A DNA stretch of 64,000 nucleotides, taken from the NCBI GenBank assembly GCA_963708865.1, contig CAVPUC010000004.1:744001-808000 (forward strand). The letters are read 5' to 3'. Under the pieces are notes generated by a model. It saw only the letters and a program-made list of their open reading frames with translations, had not been told where the DNA came from and ran no database searches. The DNA comes from DAIDKA01 sp963708865 (GTDB lineage Bacteria > Pseudomonadota > Gammaproteobacteria > Steroidobacterales > Steroidobacteraceae). This document shows, piece after piece, positions 32,359 to 40,563 of this stretch (within the stretch, counting starts at the first letter, position 1; every line of letters begins with the position of its first letter). Made by a program: the position numbers and the translations under genes.

Positions 32359-33488
32359 GAGCGCGCCGCGGGATTCAGGCCCATCGCGCGGGCCGTCGCG
32401 GCCAGGAACGCCAGCCCGTTCTTGCGGTCCGGCTCCAGATGGCAGCCCTCGGCCCATTCATTCCAGGCGTTGATGAATACCAGCGCCCGCCCCGGCTCAC
32501 GGCCCTGCGCAGCGGCAATGCAGGCCTCGAGCCACTCTTGATACTTGGCGGGGTCGTCGTTCTGGATGATCATGGCGGACTTGCGCCGGGATGAATTGTC
32601 CCAGCTCGGAAACACGCAGGGATGGACCGTGTAGTCCTGTGGCAGGGGCCTGCCGATGCAGTCATCGACGATGCCGGCGTAATCGATCACCGCGCTCGCC
32701 GAGGCATGCCGACCCAGCAGCTGGAACAGGGAGGCCGGCAGGATCCTCTTCGCGATGATCGCCAGCCGGTTGACCAGATTTCCCGACACCGAAAAGGAGC
32801 GCCAGTTCGGCTGGAAATTCACGATGGCATCGACGCCGGCGCGCAACAGATCCGCGTCCGCGCCCTCGGTGTGGCCGTTGCGCATGGCGCACAGATACAG
32901 CCCCGGCAACCCGTGGCGCGCTGCTTCGGTGCGCCACAGCCTGATCATGGCAGCGGCGTCGGGGATGGCGTGCAGCTTCCAGAAGATGAACAGGGGTTTG
33001 CCGTCAATACGGATGTAGCGCTCATCCTTGAAAGCCCGAATCAACCAGTCGATATGGTGGCGATGATCCTCGGGGCTGTAATCCTGCTTGCGCAGGATTT
33101 CCCGCTCCATGCCGTCCCAGGCCCGGGTCCAACTCTCGTTCGCCCAGCATAGACAGAACGGGAAGTCCGGACTGCCCGAGTTGAGCACCTCATTGAAGGG
33201 CTGCTCGAGCAGCTGCTCGCCGTGGAACCAGTAGTGGTAGTAGCAGAACCCATGAATGCCGTGCTGGCGGGCCAGCAGCGCCTGAGCCTGCCGCGTCTGG
33301 GGCAGACGAAGATCATAAAAGCCCAGATCGCCCGGCAGCTGCGGCTGGTTGTGGCCCCGGAAGCGCGGTCGCGCCGCGGCCACGTTGGTCCATTCGGTAA
33401 AACCCGGCCCCCACCATTCATCGTTCTGCGGGATGGGATGAAACTGGGGCAGGTACATGGCGATCAACTTCGCGTCCGGTGAGCTCAT
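32355..33488 (-). CDS. Glycosyltransferase WbsX / GH99-like domain protein
   Basis: About 377 residues, entirely a WbsX-like domain of the GH99-like superfamily. The hallmark N-terminus MYLPQFHPIPQNDEWWGPGF is followed by TEWTNVAAARPRFRGHNQPQ, GFCYYHYWFHGE, FCLCWANESWTRAWDG and, near the C-terminus, the acidic motif FINAWNEWAEGCHLEPD. WbsX proteins are encoded in O-antigen and rhamnan loci. They have been called glycosyltransferases, but the fold is that of endo-acting alpha-mannosidases (GH99), so glycan cleavage or transfer are both possible. The start at 33488 (MSSPDAKLIAMYLPQ) overlaps the GT2 stop (ATGA). Intact. Confidence 0.85.
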   Translation of the reverse strand: MSSPDAKLIAMYLPQFHPIPQNDEWWGPGFTEWTNVAAARPRFRGHNQPQLPGDLGFYDLRLPQTRQAQALLARQHGIHGFCYYHYWFHGEQLLEQPFNEVLNSGSPDFPFCLCWANESWTRAWDGMEREILRKQDYSPEDHRHHIDWLIRAFKDERYIRIDGKPLFIFWKLHAIPDAAAMIRLWRTEAARHGLPGLYLCAMRNGHTEGADADLLRAGVDAIVNFQPNWRSFSVSGNLVNRLAIIAKRILPASLFQLLGRHASASAVIDYAGIVDDCIGRPLPQDYTVHPCVFPSWDNSSRRKSAMIIQNDDPAKYQEWLEACIAAAQGREPGRALVFINAWNEWAEGCHLEPDRKNGLAFLAATARAMGLNPAARS

Positions 33489-34462
33489 GACGCTGCGCCC
33501 CAGAATCCCTTGGTCATGCTCAGTCGCCGCCGCCATGGCGCCGGCAGCGCACGGTAATGTCGACCCAGCCGGTAGCCCAGGTACTTGAGGCTGTTGCGGA
33601 TGACCACCTCGGGCAACAACCCCGGCGCCTGTTTGGCCATGTAGCGCAGCTCCGACTCAAGGAAGCGCATGCCTTCTGCGTCGGGCGCCCCGAAGCGCTT
33701 CAGGATCTCGGGCATCTGCGCGTGCATCACGCCGAAATCGAAATAGCGTTGCATTTCCTGCCGGACGGAATAGGCGTGCGAGTGATACACACAGGCATCC
33801 GCGCAGTAGCGCACCCACCAGCCCGCGAGCAACATCTTAGCCGACAGGTACGCATCTTCGGCGAGAATCAGGTGATCCGGGAAACCCCCGCATGCGAATA
33901 AGGCGCTGGCACGGTAGGCGGCAAAGGAATTCGACAGGTAGGTGGTCTTGACTCCCAGATCTGCCGCATCGGCGAGCGCCTTGGTGCGGCTGGTCGCAGA
34001 ATAGTTGAACAATGCCGCATGGGTCTCGAATGCCCCCGCATTCCGATGCGGCATCTGACGACCGTACGCAGCACCGACGCCGGGATCCTCGAAGGCCGCC
34101 ACCAACCGCACCAGCGAATCGGGACCTTTCACGATGGCATCCTGCGTCAGGAAAATGATGAACGCGATACCCTCGCCAAATCTCGCGATCGCCTCCTGGC
34201 GTGTGCGTCCGTGGTTGAAGGTAGCCGCATCAATGCGTTGCAGGCGAAAGCCGTGCGCTGCGGCAACCGCATCACTGCCATCGTCGGAGGAGGAGTCCAC
34301 CACCGCCACCATGGACGGATCGGGTACCGCCGCACGCAGTGCGGCTGCTGCCTCTTGCCAGCGCGCGCCGCCGTTGCGCACCGGGACAATGACGCAGACT
34401 TTGCCGGGGGTGATGAAGTCAACATGCTGGCCCGGTCCGCCTGAGCCGTCGAAATTCCGCAT
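33485..34462 (-). CDS. Glycosyltransferase family 2 (rhamnosyltransferase-like)
   Basis: A 325-residue GT-A fold protein. The N-terminal VCVIVPVRNGGARWQEA is the nucleotide-sugar binding start, with VDSSSDDGSDAVAAAHGFRL next. The region LTQDAIVKGPDSLVRLV holds the DxD-equivalent, and GGFPDHLILAEDAYLSAKML contains the catalytic-base-type ED. The combination resembles rhamnosyltransferases acting on lipid-linked glycans in the cytoplasm. First gene of the five-gene minus-strand glycan operon, and divergent from the DPM-like gene with only 79 bases between the starts. Intact. Confidence 0.85.
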   Translation of the reverse strand: MRNFDGSGGPGQHVDFITPGKVCVIVPVRNGGARWQEAAAALRAAVPDPSMVAVVDSSSDDGSDAVAAAHGFRLQRIDAATFNHGRTRQEAIARFGEGIAFIIFLTQDAIVKGPDSLVRLVAAFEDPGVGAAYGRQMPHRNAGAFETHAALFNYSATSRTKALADAADLGVKTTYLSNSFAAYRASALFACGGFPDHLILAEDAYLSAKMLLAGWWVRYCADACVYHSHAYSVRQEMQRYFDFGVMHAQMPEILKRFGAPDAEGMRFLESELRYMAKQAPGLLPEVVIRNSLKYLGYRLGRHYRALPAPWRRRLSMTKGFWGAAS

Positions 34463-34541
34463 GGCGAGAGTGTATCGCAGACCAGGCCGCAGGCTACGGA
34501 TCGCACTGGCGATCGACCGGGTATTCGGTTACGTTCACGGC

Positions 34542-35729
34542 ATGAATCAGCCTGCTGCGGGCGACCTGGACCCGGAACCCTTCACAGTTTCTGCCGTACT
34601 TCCCTGTTTGAATGAAGAGCTGACCATCGGTGTGTGCATCGAGAAGGCAATGCGCAGCTTTACCGAGCTGGGCGTACGCGGCGAAGTCGTGGTCGCTGAC
34701 AACGGCTCCAGCGACCGCTCCGTGGAGATTGCCCGAAGGCTGGGCGCGCGCGTCGTTCATGAGCCTGTCAAAGGTTACGGCTCGGCACTGCACCGGGGCA
34801 TCACCGAATCCACCGGCAGCATCATCGTGATGGCCGACGCGGACGACTCCTACGACTGGGCGGCCATCGCCCCCTTGGTGCGCAAGGTTCGCGAAGGGTA
34901 CGACCTGGTGATGGGCAATCGCTTCAAGGGCGGCATCATGCGCGGCGCCATGCCCGGACTGCATCGCTACCTGGGGAACCCGCTACTGTCGCTGGTCGCG
35001 AGGATTGCGTTTCGGGTCAACATTGGCGATTTCCATTGTGGCATGCGCGCGTTCACGCGCGAGGCGTTCAGGAAAATGCAGTTGCGCACCTGTGGCATGG
35101 AGTTCGCCACCGAAATGATTGCCAACGCCGCTCATCAGGGCCTGCGGATCGCGGAAGTCCCGATAGTCCTGTACCCGGACAAACGCAATCGTCCGCCGCA
35201 CCTGCGTTCGTTCCGGGACGGCTGGCGCCACCTGCGGTTCATCCTCACCTACGCGCCCGACTATCTGTACATCGGCCCGGGCAGCGCACTGCTCATCGTC
35301 GGCCTGGGTCTGGAGCTGTTGCTGGCGCGCGGCCCGGTCACCCTGGCCGGGATGTATGTCGGCATCCACTTCATGGCGTTGGGTTCCATGCTGGCACTGG
35401 TCGGGTTCAACATCATCAGTCTCGGCGTGCTCGCCAAGACGCTGATGGCACAGCGATACGCGGGGCTGCACAGCCGCGTGGTCCAGCTGGTGCAGCGGCG
35501 CTTCGCGCTGGAGATTGGACTGATCGTCGGCACACTGCTGACCGGCATCGGCGTCGCCATCGATGCGTCGATTGCGGTCAAGTGGCTGGCGCAGCACGGC
35601 GCAGCGATGGATGCCACCGTGCACCTGGCCTTCGTCGCGACGACCGCCTTTGTGCTGGGCCTGAACCTGATATTCAGCTCATTCCTGCTGAACATGATCG
35701 TCGCCGAAGGACCGCGCTCCAGGTCCTGA
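34542..35729 (+). CDS. Dolichyl-phosphate-mannose-synthase-like glycosyltransferase 2, membrane-anchored
   Basis: 395 residues. The DPM1-like GT2 domain (about 15-230) begins VSAVLPCLNEELTIGVCIEK, has the metal-binding MADADDSYDW and the product-site HCGMRAFTREAF. The C-terminal third carries about four transmembrane helices (ALLIVGLGLELLLARG, LAGMYVGIHFMALGSMLALV, LEIGLIVGTLLTGIGVAIDA, FVLGLNLIFSSFLLNMIV). Such enzymes charge undecaprenyl phosphate with a single sugar, which GtrA-type proteins and periplasmic GT-C transferases then use. All those partners follow in the same operon. Start ATG at 34542. Intact. Confidence 0.9.
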   Translation: MNQPAAGDLDPEPFTVSAVLPCLNEELTIGVCIEKAMRSFTELGVRGEVVVADNGSSDRSVEIARRLGARVVHEPVKGYGSALHRGITESTGSIIVMADADDSYDWAAIAPLVRKVREGYDLVMGNRFKGGIMRGAMPGLHRYLGNPLLSLVARIAFRVNIGDFHCGMRAFTREAFRKMQLRTCGMEFATEMIANAAHQGLRIAEVPIVLYPDKRNRPPHLRSFRDGWRHLRFILTYAPDYLYIGPGSALLIVGLGLELLLARGPVTLAGMYVGIHFMALGSMLALVGFNIISLGVLAKTLMAQRYAGLHSRVVQLVQRRFALEIGLIVGTLLTGIGVAIDASIAVKWLAQHGAAMDATVHLAFVATTAFVLGLNLIFSSFLLNMIVAEGPRSRS

Positions 35730-35757
35730 AACGACCGGGATCCATGCACAGACGCTG

Positions 35758-36576
35758 ATGAAGGACATCGTCGATAATCGCAGGCGCATACCGTTCTTCC
35801 GCAAAGTCAGACTGGCGCGGCTCGCGCTCAAGGAAAACGGGGCCTTCTGGTGCATGCTGCTGCTCGTGTATTACGCCGCCAGCACACTCGCCGATCGCGC
35901 CTTCGCCGCCATGGACGGGTTGCGACGCAGGAAAAATATTCCGGGGCTCAACAGCGCCAGCTTGAACAAGGAGATCTGGGAAGCTTGGGACTGGAGCGCC
36001 GCGGGCGATGAGTGGACGCATTCCACGCAATGGAAGGAGTCGCTGATCCGGTGCGTGCTGCAAGCCATGATTCCGGATCAGTCCCGCATTCTTGAGATTG
36101 GTCCCGGCGCCGGACGCTGGACGGAGGCGCTGATCGAACGCGCCAGCAGCTACCTCGGGATCGACATCTCCTCCACCTGCGTGGCTCACTGCAGTGAGCG
36201 CTTTGCGGCAAGTCCGCGTGCCCGGTTCGTGGTCGGCTCGGGCCATGACCTGGCGGCATCGCCGGACAGCTCGGTGGATGCCTTATGGAGCTTTGATGTC
36301 TTCGTCCACATCAATCGGGCTGAAGTGGAAGATTACGCGCGCGAGTTCCGCCGCGTACTCGCACCGGGCGGTATCGGTATCATCCATCACGGCGCGCTGG
36401 GCGGCGCTGCGGGTGGCTGGCGCAGCAATCTGACCCGCGCGGACATGAGCGCCATCCTGGAGCGCCACGGGCTTGCGGTCATACAGTCCATCGACCATTG
36501 GACCGATGGCGCGACTCATTATCCCCTGGAGTATGGCGATCTGATCACCGCATTTTCCGTGGCAGCAGGGAACTGA
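35758..36576 (+). CDS. Class I SAM-dependent methyltransferase
   Basis: 272 residues. An N-terminal segment of about 95 residues includes a hydrophobic patch (FWCMLLLVYYAAST) that may contact the membrane. The methyltransferase core follows with motif I RILEIGPGAGRWTEAL near residues 109-124, LGIDISSTCV, SVDALWSFDVFVHIN and LAPGGIGIIHHGALG. The type is common in polysaccharide clusters. It lies 28 bases after the DPM-like gene and 6 bases before the GT-C-like gene, within a plus-strand operon. Substrate unknown. Intact. Confidence 0.85.
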   Translation: MKDIVDNRRRIPFFRKVRLARLALKENGAFWCMLLLVYYAASTLADRAFAAMDGLRRRKNIPGLNSASLNKEIWEAWDWSAAGDEWTHSTQWKESLIRCVLQAMIPDQSRILEIGPGAGRWTEALIERASSYLGIDISSTCVAHCSERFAASPRARFVVGSGHDLAASPDSSVDALWSFDVFVHINRAEVEDYAREFRRVLAPGGIGIIHHGALGGAAGGWRSNLTRADMSAILERHGLAVIQSIDHWTDGATHYPLEYGDLITAFSVAAGN

Positions 36577-36582
36577 GCAGCC

Positions 36583-38301
36583 GTGCTGAGTGACTCTCCC
36601 GTCGTGCGTTCGGTCGGTGCGCGCGCCCTGTTCCTGGCAGGTGCGATCGTGACCGTCGTGATCCTGCAGATGATGCAGCAGATGCGCCTGAGCGGCGATC
36701 AGCGCGGCCTGACCACCATCTTCTTCGTGCTGTTTGTCTACAAGGACCTGCCCGCCGCCATGGGCGTGCTGATGATTCTGCTTGGCGCGATCTTCATCTC
36801 ACAGGATGAGTGGGCACGCCGTGTGTTGCGATGGACGGGTCACCATCCCCTCATCATCAGCGTCATCAGCGCCGCAGTCCTTGCCGCCGGGACACTGCTC
36901 GTCTATCACAACCACCCCCTGTCCATGGATGAATACGCCGGGTACTTCCAAAGCCGCGTGTTCGCGGCGGGACACCTGAGCGGCAGTTTTCCCCCACAGG
37001 TGCTGGACTGGCTCATTCCACCCGGATTTCAGGACTACTTTCTGAACGTCTCACCGGTGAACGGTGCCGTAACGGAGAGCTATTGGCCGGGCTTCGCGCT
37101 GCTGCTGACGCCGTTCATGTGGGCGGGAGTGCCGTGGCTGTGCAATCCGGTCATCTCCGCCCTGACGCTGCTGGTCATCCACCGGCTCGCGCTGGAGATT
37201 TTCGCTGATCGTGAGGCGGCGGGCTTCGCGCTGATGCTGACGGTTGCCTCGCCGGTCATATTCGCCAACGGCATTTCCTACTATTCGATGCCGGCGCACC
37301 TGCTGGCCAATTCAGTCTTTGCCTTGCTGCTGATCCGCCCGAGCGCGCTGCGCTGCGTGGCGGCAGGCTTGGTGGGATCACTCGCGCTGGCGCTGCACAA
37401 CCCGGTGCCGCACATGCTGTTTGCACTGCCCTGGCTGATCTGGATCGCGACGCGTCAGAGCGGCGTGCGGCTCCTGGCCACGCTGTGCGCCGGCTACCTG
37501 CCGTTGGGCGTGCTGCTGGGTCTGGGTTGGTTCATTTTCGCAGGCCATCTCATGCACGACGGTGTGGTCAGTGCCGCGCCAGCGCTCGCAGCGGACCGTC
37601 TGCAAGGGATGCTGTCGGTTTTCTCAAGGCCGACCGCAACCGTTGCGCTGGCGCGCCTGATCGGCATCGCGAAAATATGGGTCTGGGCAGTTCCCGGGGT
37701 GCTGATTCTGGCCGCCGTCGGGGCGCTACGGTGGCGTCATGATCGGCGCTGCCAGCTGCTGGCCGCCTCGGCCGTACTGACCCTGGTAGGCTATTTCTTT
37801 GTACCGGTGGATCAGGGCCACGGCTGGGGCTACCGATACTTCCACTCGGCCTGGATGGCACTGCCGCTGCTGGCCACGGCGGCCATGTTCCGCCCATCCG
37901 GCACCACACCGCATCGCACCGCAGGCCACGCCGTTGGGATCTTCGAAGATGTGGCTACCCGAACGTACGTCGCCGCCTGCATTGGCCTGACACTGCTGTT
38001 CGGTGTCGGATTTCGGGCCTGGCAGATGCAGGACTTTGTGGCGACCGATCTTGACCAGTTGCCGCACTATCGGGGCACTGAGCGTCAGGTGGTGATCGTG
38101 GACCCCACCTTGTCCTTCTACGGCGCGGACCTGGTGCAGAACGATCCATGGTTGCGCGGTAATGTGATCCGCATGTACACCCATGGCCGGGCCGCCGATC
38201 AGCAGATGATGGCCGAATCCTATCCCACCATGCACCTCGTCTTCGCCGACCGTCACGGCTGGGTCTGGTCAGAAAAAGCGAATGTCGACCCGGCACGGTA
38301 A
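36583..38301 (+). CDS. Polytopic membrane protein, GT-C glycosyltransferase-like (PMT/ArnT type)
   Basis: 572 residues with at least ten hydrophobic helices, starting from a GTG at 36583. After the third or fourth helix the first long periplasmic-type loop carries MDEYAGYF with acidic pair D116-E117, the hallmark position of catalytic Asp in GT-C enzymes that use polyprenyl-phosphate sugars. Further helices include LLVIHRLALEIFADREAAGF and LLATLCAGYLPLGVLLGLGW. A soluble C-terminal part (about residues 490-572, VIVDPTLSFYGADLV) probably lies in the periplasm. With the DPM-like enzyme and GtrA nearby, a periplasmic sugar-transfer role is likely. No named family is recognised with certainty. 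Confidence 0.75.
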   Translation: MLSDSPVVRSVGARALFLAGAIVTVVILQMMQQMRLSGDQRGLTTIFFVLFVYKDLPAAMGVLMILLGAIFISQDEWARRVLRWTGHHPLIISVISAAVLAAGTLLVYHNHPLSMDEYAGYFQSRVFAAGHLSGSFPPQVLDWLIPPGFQDYFLNVSPVNGAVTESYWPGFALLLTPFMWAGVPWLCNPVISALTLLVIHRLALEIFADREAAGFALMLTVASPVIFANGISYYSMPAHLLANSVFALLLIRPSALRCVAAGLVGSLALALHNPVPHMLFALPWLIWIATRQSGVRLLATLCAGYLPLGVLLGLGWFIFAGHLMHDGVVSAAPALAADRLQGMLSVFSRPTATVALARLIGIAKIWVWAVPGVLILAAVGALRWRHDRRCQLLAASAVLTLVGYFFVPVDQGHGWGYRYFHSAWMALPLLATAAMFRPSGTTPHRTAGHAVGIFEDVATRTYVAACIGLTLLFGVGFRAWQMQDFVATDLDQLPHYRGTERQVVIVDPTLSFYGADLVQNDPWLRGNVIRMYTHGRAADQQMMAESYPTMHLVFADRHGWVWSEKANVDPAR

Positions 38302-40144
38302 CGCCTTGCAAGGCGCAGTCCTCACCCAGCGCATCGGCCTAGCAGGCCTCGGCTGCCTGATCGTCGCCTTCTGGATCCTCATCCGTCCTTATCGCGGCAT
38401 CGAGCATGACTCGGTGCTGTACGCGGTACTGGCACTGGCGCGCCTGCAGCCGGCGGCCCTCGGCCACGATCTGTTCGTGCGCTACGGCACCCAGGATCAT
38501 TTCACCCTCTTCAGTCCCCTGTTCGCCGCCGCCATTCGCAAGCTCGGCCTGGAACCGGCTGCGGCGCTCCTGACCCTGGTCACGCATGTCACATTCTTTG
38601 GCGCGGCGTGGCTGTTGGCGCGTCGCCTGATGTCCCCGCTGCTTGCGCTGCTGGCCGTCGGACTGCTGGTGGTGCTGCCCGCATGGTACGGGTCGAACAG
38701 TGTGTTCGCGTATATCGAGGCCTTCTTGACGCCCCGCCAATCGGCCGAAGCCTTCGCGCTGGCCGGCCTCACCGCAGCGCTGTGCTCGCGGCAGTGGCTG
38801 GCCGGCGCATGCATGCTGGTCTCGATGCTGCTGCATCCCATCATCGCGGCGGCCGGCGTCACCTGCTGGATCATCCTGATCGCGGGCCTGGCGCGACCGC
38901 GGCTGGCACTGCTGATCGGCGCGGCGCTGGCGTTGGGGTTGATGGCGCTGTCGAGCACCGGCGTCGGACCCTTCCGCCACTTCGATGCGCCGTGGCTGAG
39001 CATCCTGCGCGAGCGGCTCACGTATCTGTTTCCCACCCAGTGGCGCGTGACCGAATGGGTCAGCACCGGGGTCCACGCCGCGGTCCTGTTGGTCGGCATC
39101 CGCTTCAGCCGCAGCGAGGCGCTGCGCCGCCTTTGCATCGCGGCGTTGCTCACCGTATTGCTGGGCCTGCTGTTTGCGGTCGTCGAAAGCGATGGACTGC
39201 AGGTGGTGCTCGCCGCACAACTGCAGACCTGGCGGTGGCTGTGGCTGCTTGGCGTCTTGGCGACGCTGCTGCTGCCGGGCATTGCCGTGGACTGCTGGGG
39301 ATCCGGTGATCTGGGGCGCGCCGCGGCCGTCTCGCTCCTGGGCGCCTTGCTGATCTACAACAATGACGCGGCCGCCGTTCCGGCCTTGCTCGCCGCGATG
39401 GCGACGCTTGCGTCGTTGCGGATCCGTGAGCCGCTGCAGGCCAGAATATTCCTGGTGGCCGCCGTCGCGGTGCTGGCTTTGTGCCTGGTGGTCCTGGCCC
39501 GGGACATTGTCCATGAGCTGCCGGCGCTGCTCACCGCCCGCAGCGGCCAGCGGCCGTACCTGTTGCGGATCAGTCAGGCCCAGGCACTGGCCTATGGGGG
39601 ACTGCTGCCCGCCGCCCTACTGGTCCTGGGATGCGCCGCGATCCAGCGCGCGACCCGTCGCAGCGCCGTGTTGCTGGCCGGGGTAGGCGCCGCGCTGCTG
39701 GCGTCGGTACTGATGTACGCCATGCTGACCTGGACTCACAGCAAGTATCCGCAGGAGCGCGTGCAGGCTTTCGCACCGTGGCGCGAGGCGATACCCGAGA
39801 GCGCCGAAGTCGTGTGGCCCGATCCGCCGCCGAGCAACTGGTTTGAGCTCGGGCGCGCCAACTATTGGTCGCTTTATCAAATGGCCGGTATGGTATTTTC
39901 CCGCGATGTCACCATGGTCTCCACGGGCCGCGAAACGGCGATCACGCCACTGCTGCCCATGCTCGGCCACCCCTTGACCGAGGATGCGCAACCCCAGCTC
40001 GCCCGCCTGTGCGCACTACCCGGCGTGACGTTCTATGCGAGCTGGACTGACTTGGGGCCCTCGCCCTACCCCGCCGTCGCGCCCGATGCCGACAAACCGG
40101 GTGAGATGCTCCATCTTTATCGCTGCGGCGACTCTCAGCACTGA
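38282..40144 (+). CDS. Polytopic membrane protein, second GT-C-like protein
   Basis: 620 residues with around a dozen hydrophobic helices. The first loop contains RGIEHDSVLYAVLALARLQP, with E41-H42-D43 at the GT-C catalytic-acid position, followed by the HDLFVRYGTQDHFTLFSPLF segment. A C-terminal soluble region (about 505-620) is rich in aromatic residues (WFELGRANYWSLYQMAG) and is predicted periplasmic. It overlaps the previous gene by 20 bases in another frame, so translation is probably coupled. It resembles uncharacterised membrane proteins of exopolysaccharide clusters; the function is inferred from neighbours only. Intact. Confidence 0.72.
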   Translation: MSTRHGNALQGAVLTQRIGLAGLGCLIVAFWILIRPYRGIEHDSVLYAVLALARLQPAALGHDLFVRYGTQDHFTLFSPLFAAAIRKLGLEPAAALLTLVTHVTFFGAAWLLARRLMSPLLALLAVGLLVVLPAWYGSNSVFAYIEAFLTPRQSAEAFALAGLTAALCSRQWLAGACMLVSMLLHPIIAAAGVTCWIILIAGLARPRLALLIGAALALGLMALSSTGVGPFRHFDAPWLSILRERLTYLFPTQWRVTEWVSTGVHAAVLLVGIRFSRSEALRRLCIAALLTVLLGLLFAVVESDGLQVVLAAQLQTWRWLWLLGVLATLLLPGIAVDCWGSGDLGRAAAVSLLGALLIYNNDAAAVPALLAAMATLASLRIREPLQARIFLVAAVAVLALCLVVLARDIVHELPALLTARSGQRPYLLRISQAQALAYGGLLPAALLVLGCAAIQRATRRSAVLLAGVGAALLASVLMYAMLTWTHSKYPQERVQAFAPWREAIPESAEVVWPDPPPSNWFELGRANYWSLYQMAGMVFSRDVTMVSTGRETAITPLLPMLGHPLTEDAQPQLARLCALPGVTFYASWTDLGPSPYPAVAPDADKPGEMLHLYRCGDSQH

Positions 40145-40161
40145 GCGCTGCTGCGCACCCG

Positions 40162-40563
40162 ATGTTGAAACTTCTCATAGAGGCGGCAAAGTACGCGGCG
40201 GCTTCCGCCGTGGCGTTGACCGTTGATGCGGGTCTGCTGTACATCCTGACGTACTACGCGGGTTGGCACTATCTGCTGGCCAACGCCTGCTCGTTCCTGG
40301 CCGGGGCCACCGTCGCGTACGCGCTGTCGGTACGATTTGTGTTCCATGCCCACCGGCTGCGCGACCGGAACCTGGAGTTCTTCTGGTTCGTGATCCTGGG
40401 GTTGGTGGGACTTGCGCTCAATGCGCTGGTGCTGTTCGTGACCGTGAGCCGGCTCGGCCTGGACCTGATGGTTGGCAAAGCGGTCGCGGCGGGCTGCACC
40501 TTCCTCGCCAATTTTGCGTTGCGCCGGCAGCTGCTGTTTCGCGCGCCCAGCGCACCGGCATGA
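40162..40563 (+). CDS. GtrA family membrane protein
   Basis: 133-residue GtrA-like protein with four transmembrane helices (AKYAAASAVALTVDAGLLYI, ANACSFLAGATVAYALSVRF, FFWFVILGLVGLALNALVLF, VGKAVAAGCTFLANFALRRQ). GtrA proteins are thought to flip or help present undecaprenyl-phosphate sugars made by DPM/GtrB-like enzymes, which matches the GT2 gene in the same operon. The conserved RF-V-F and N-F-A-LRR elements are present. The 3' end overlaps the flavoprotein gene by four bases (ATGA). Intact. Confidence 0.9.
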   Translation: MLKLLIEAAKYAAASAVALTVDAGLLYILTYYAGWHYLLANACSFLAGATVAYALSVRFVFHAHRLRDRNLEFFWFVILGLVGLALNALVLFVTVSRLGLDLMVGKAVAAGCTFLANFALRRQLLFRAPSAPA

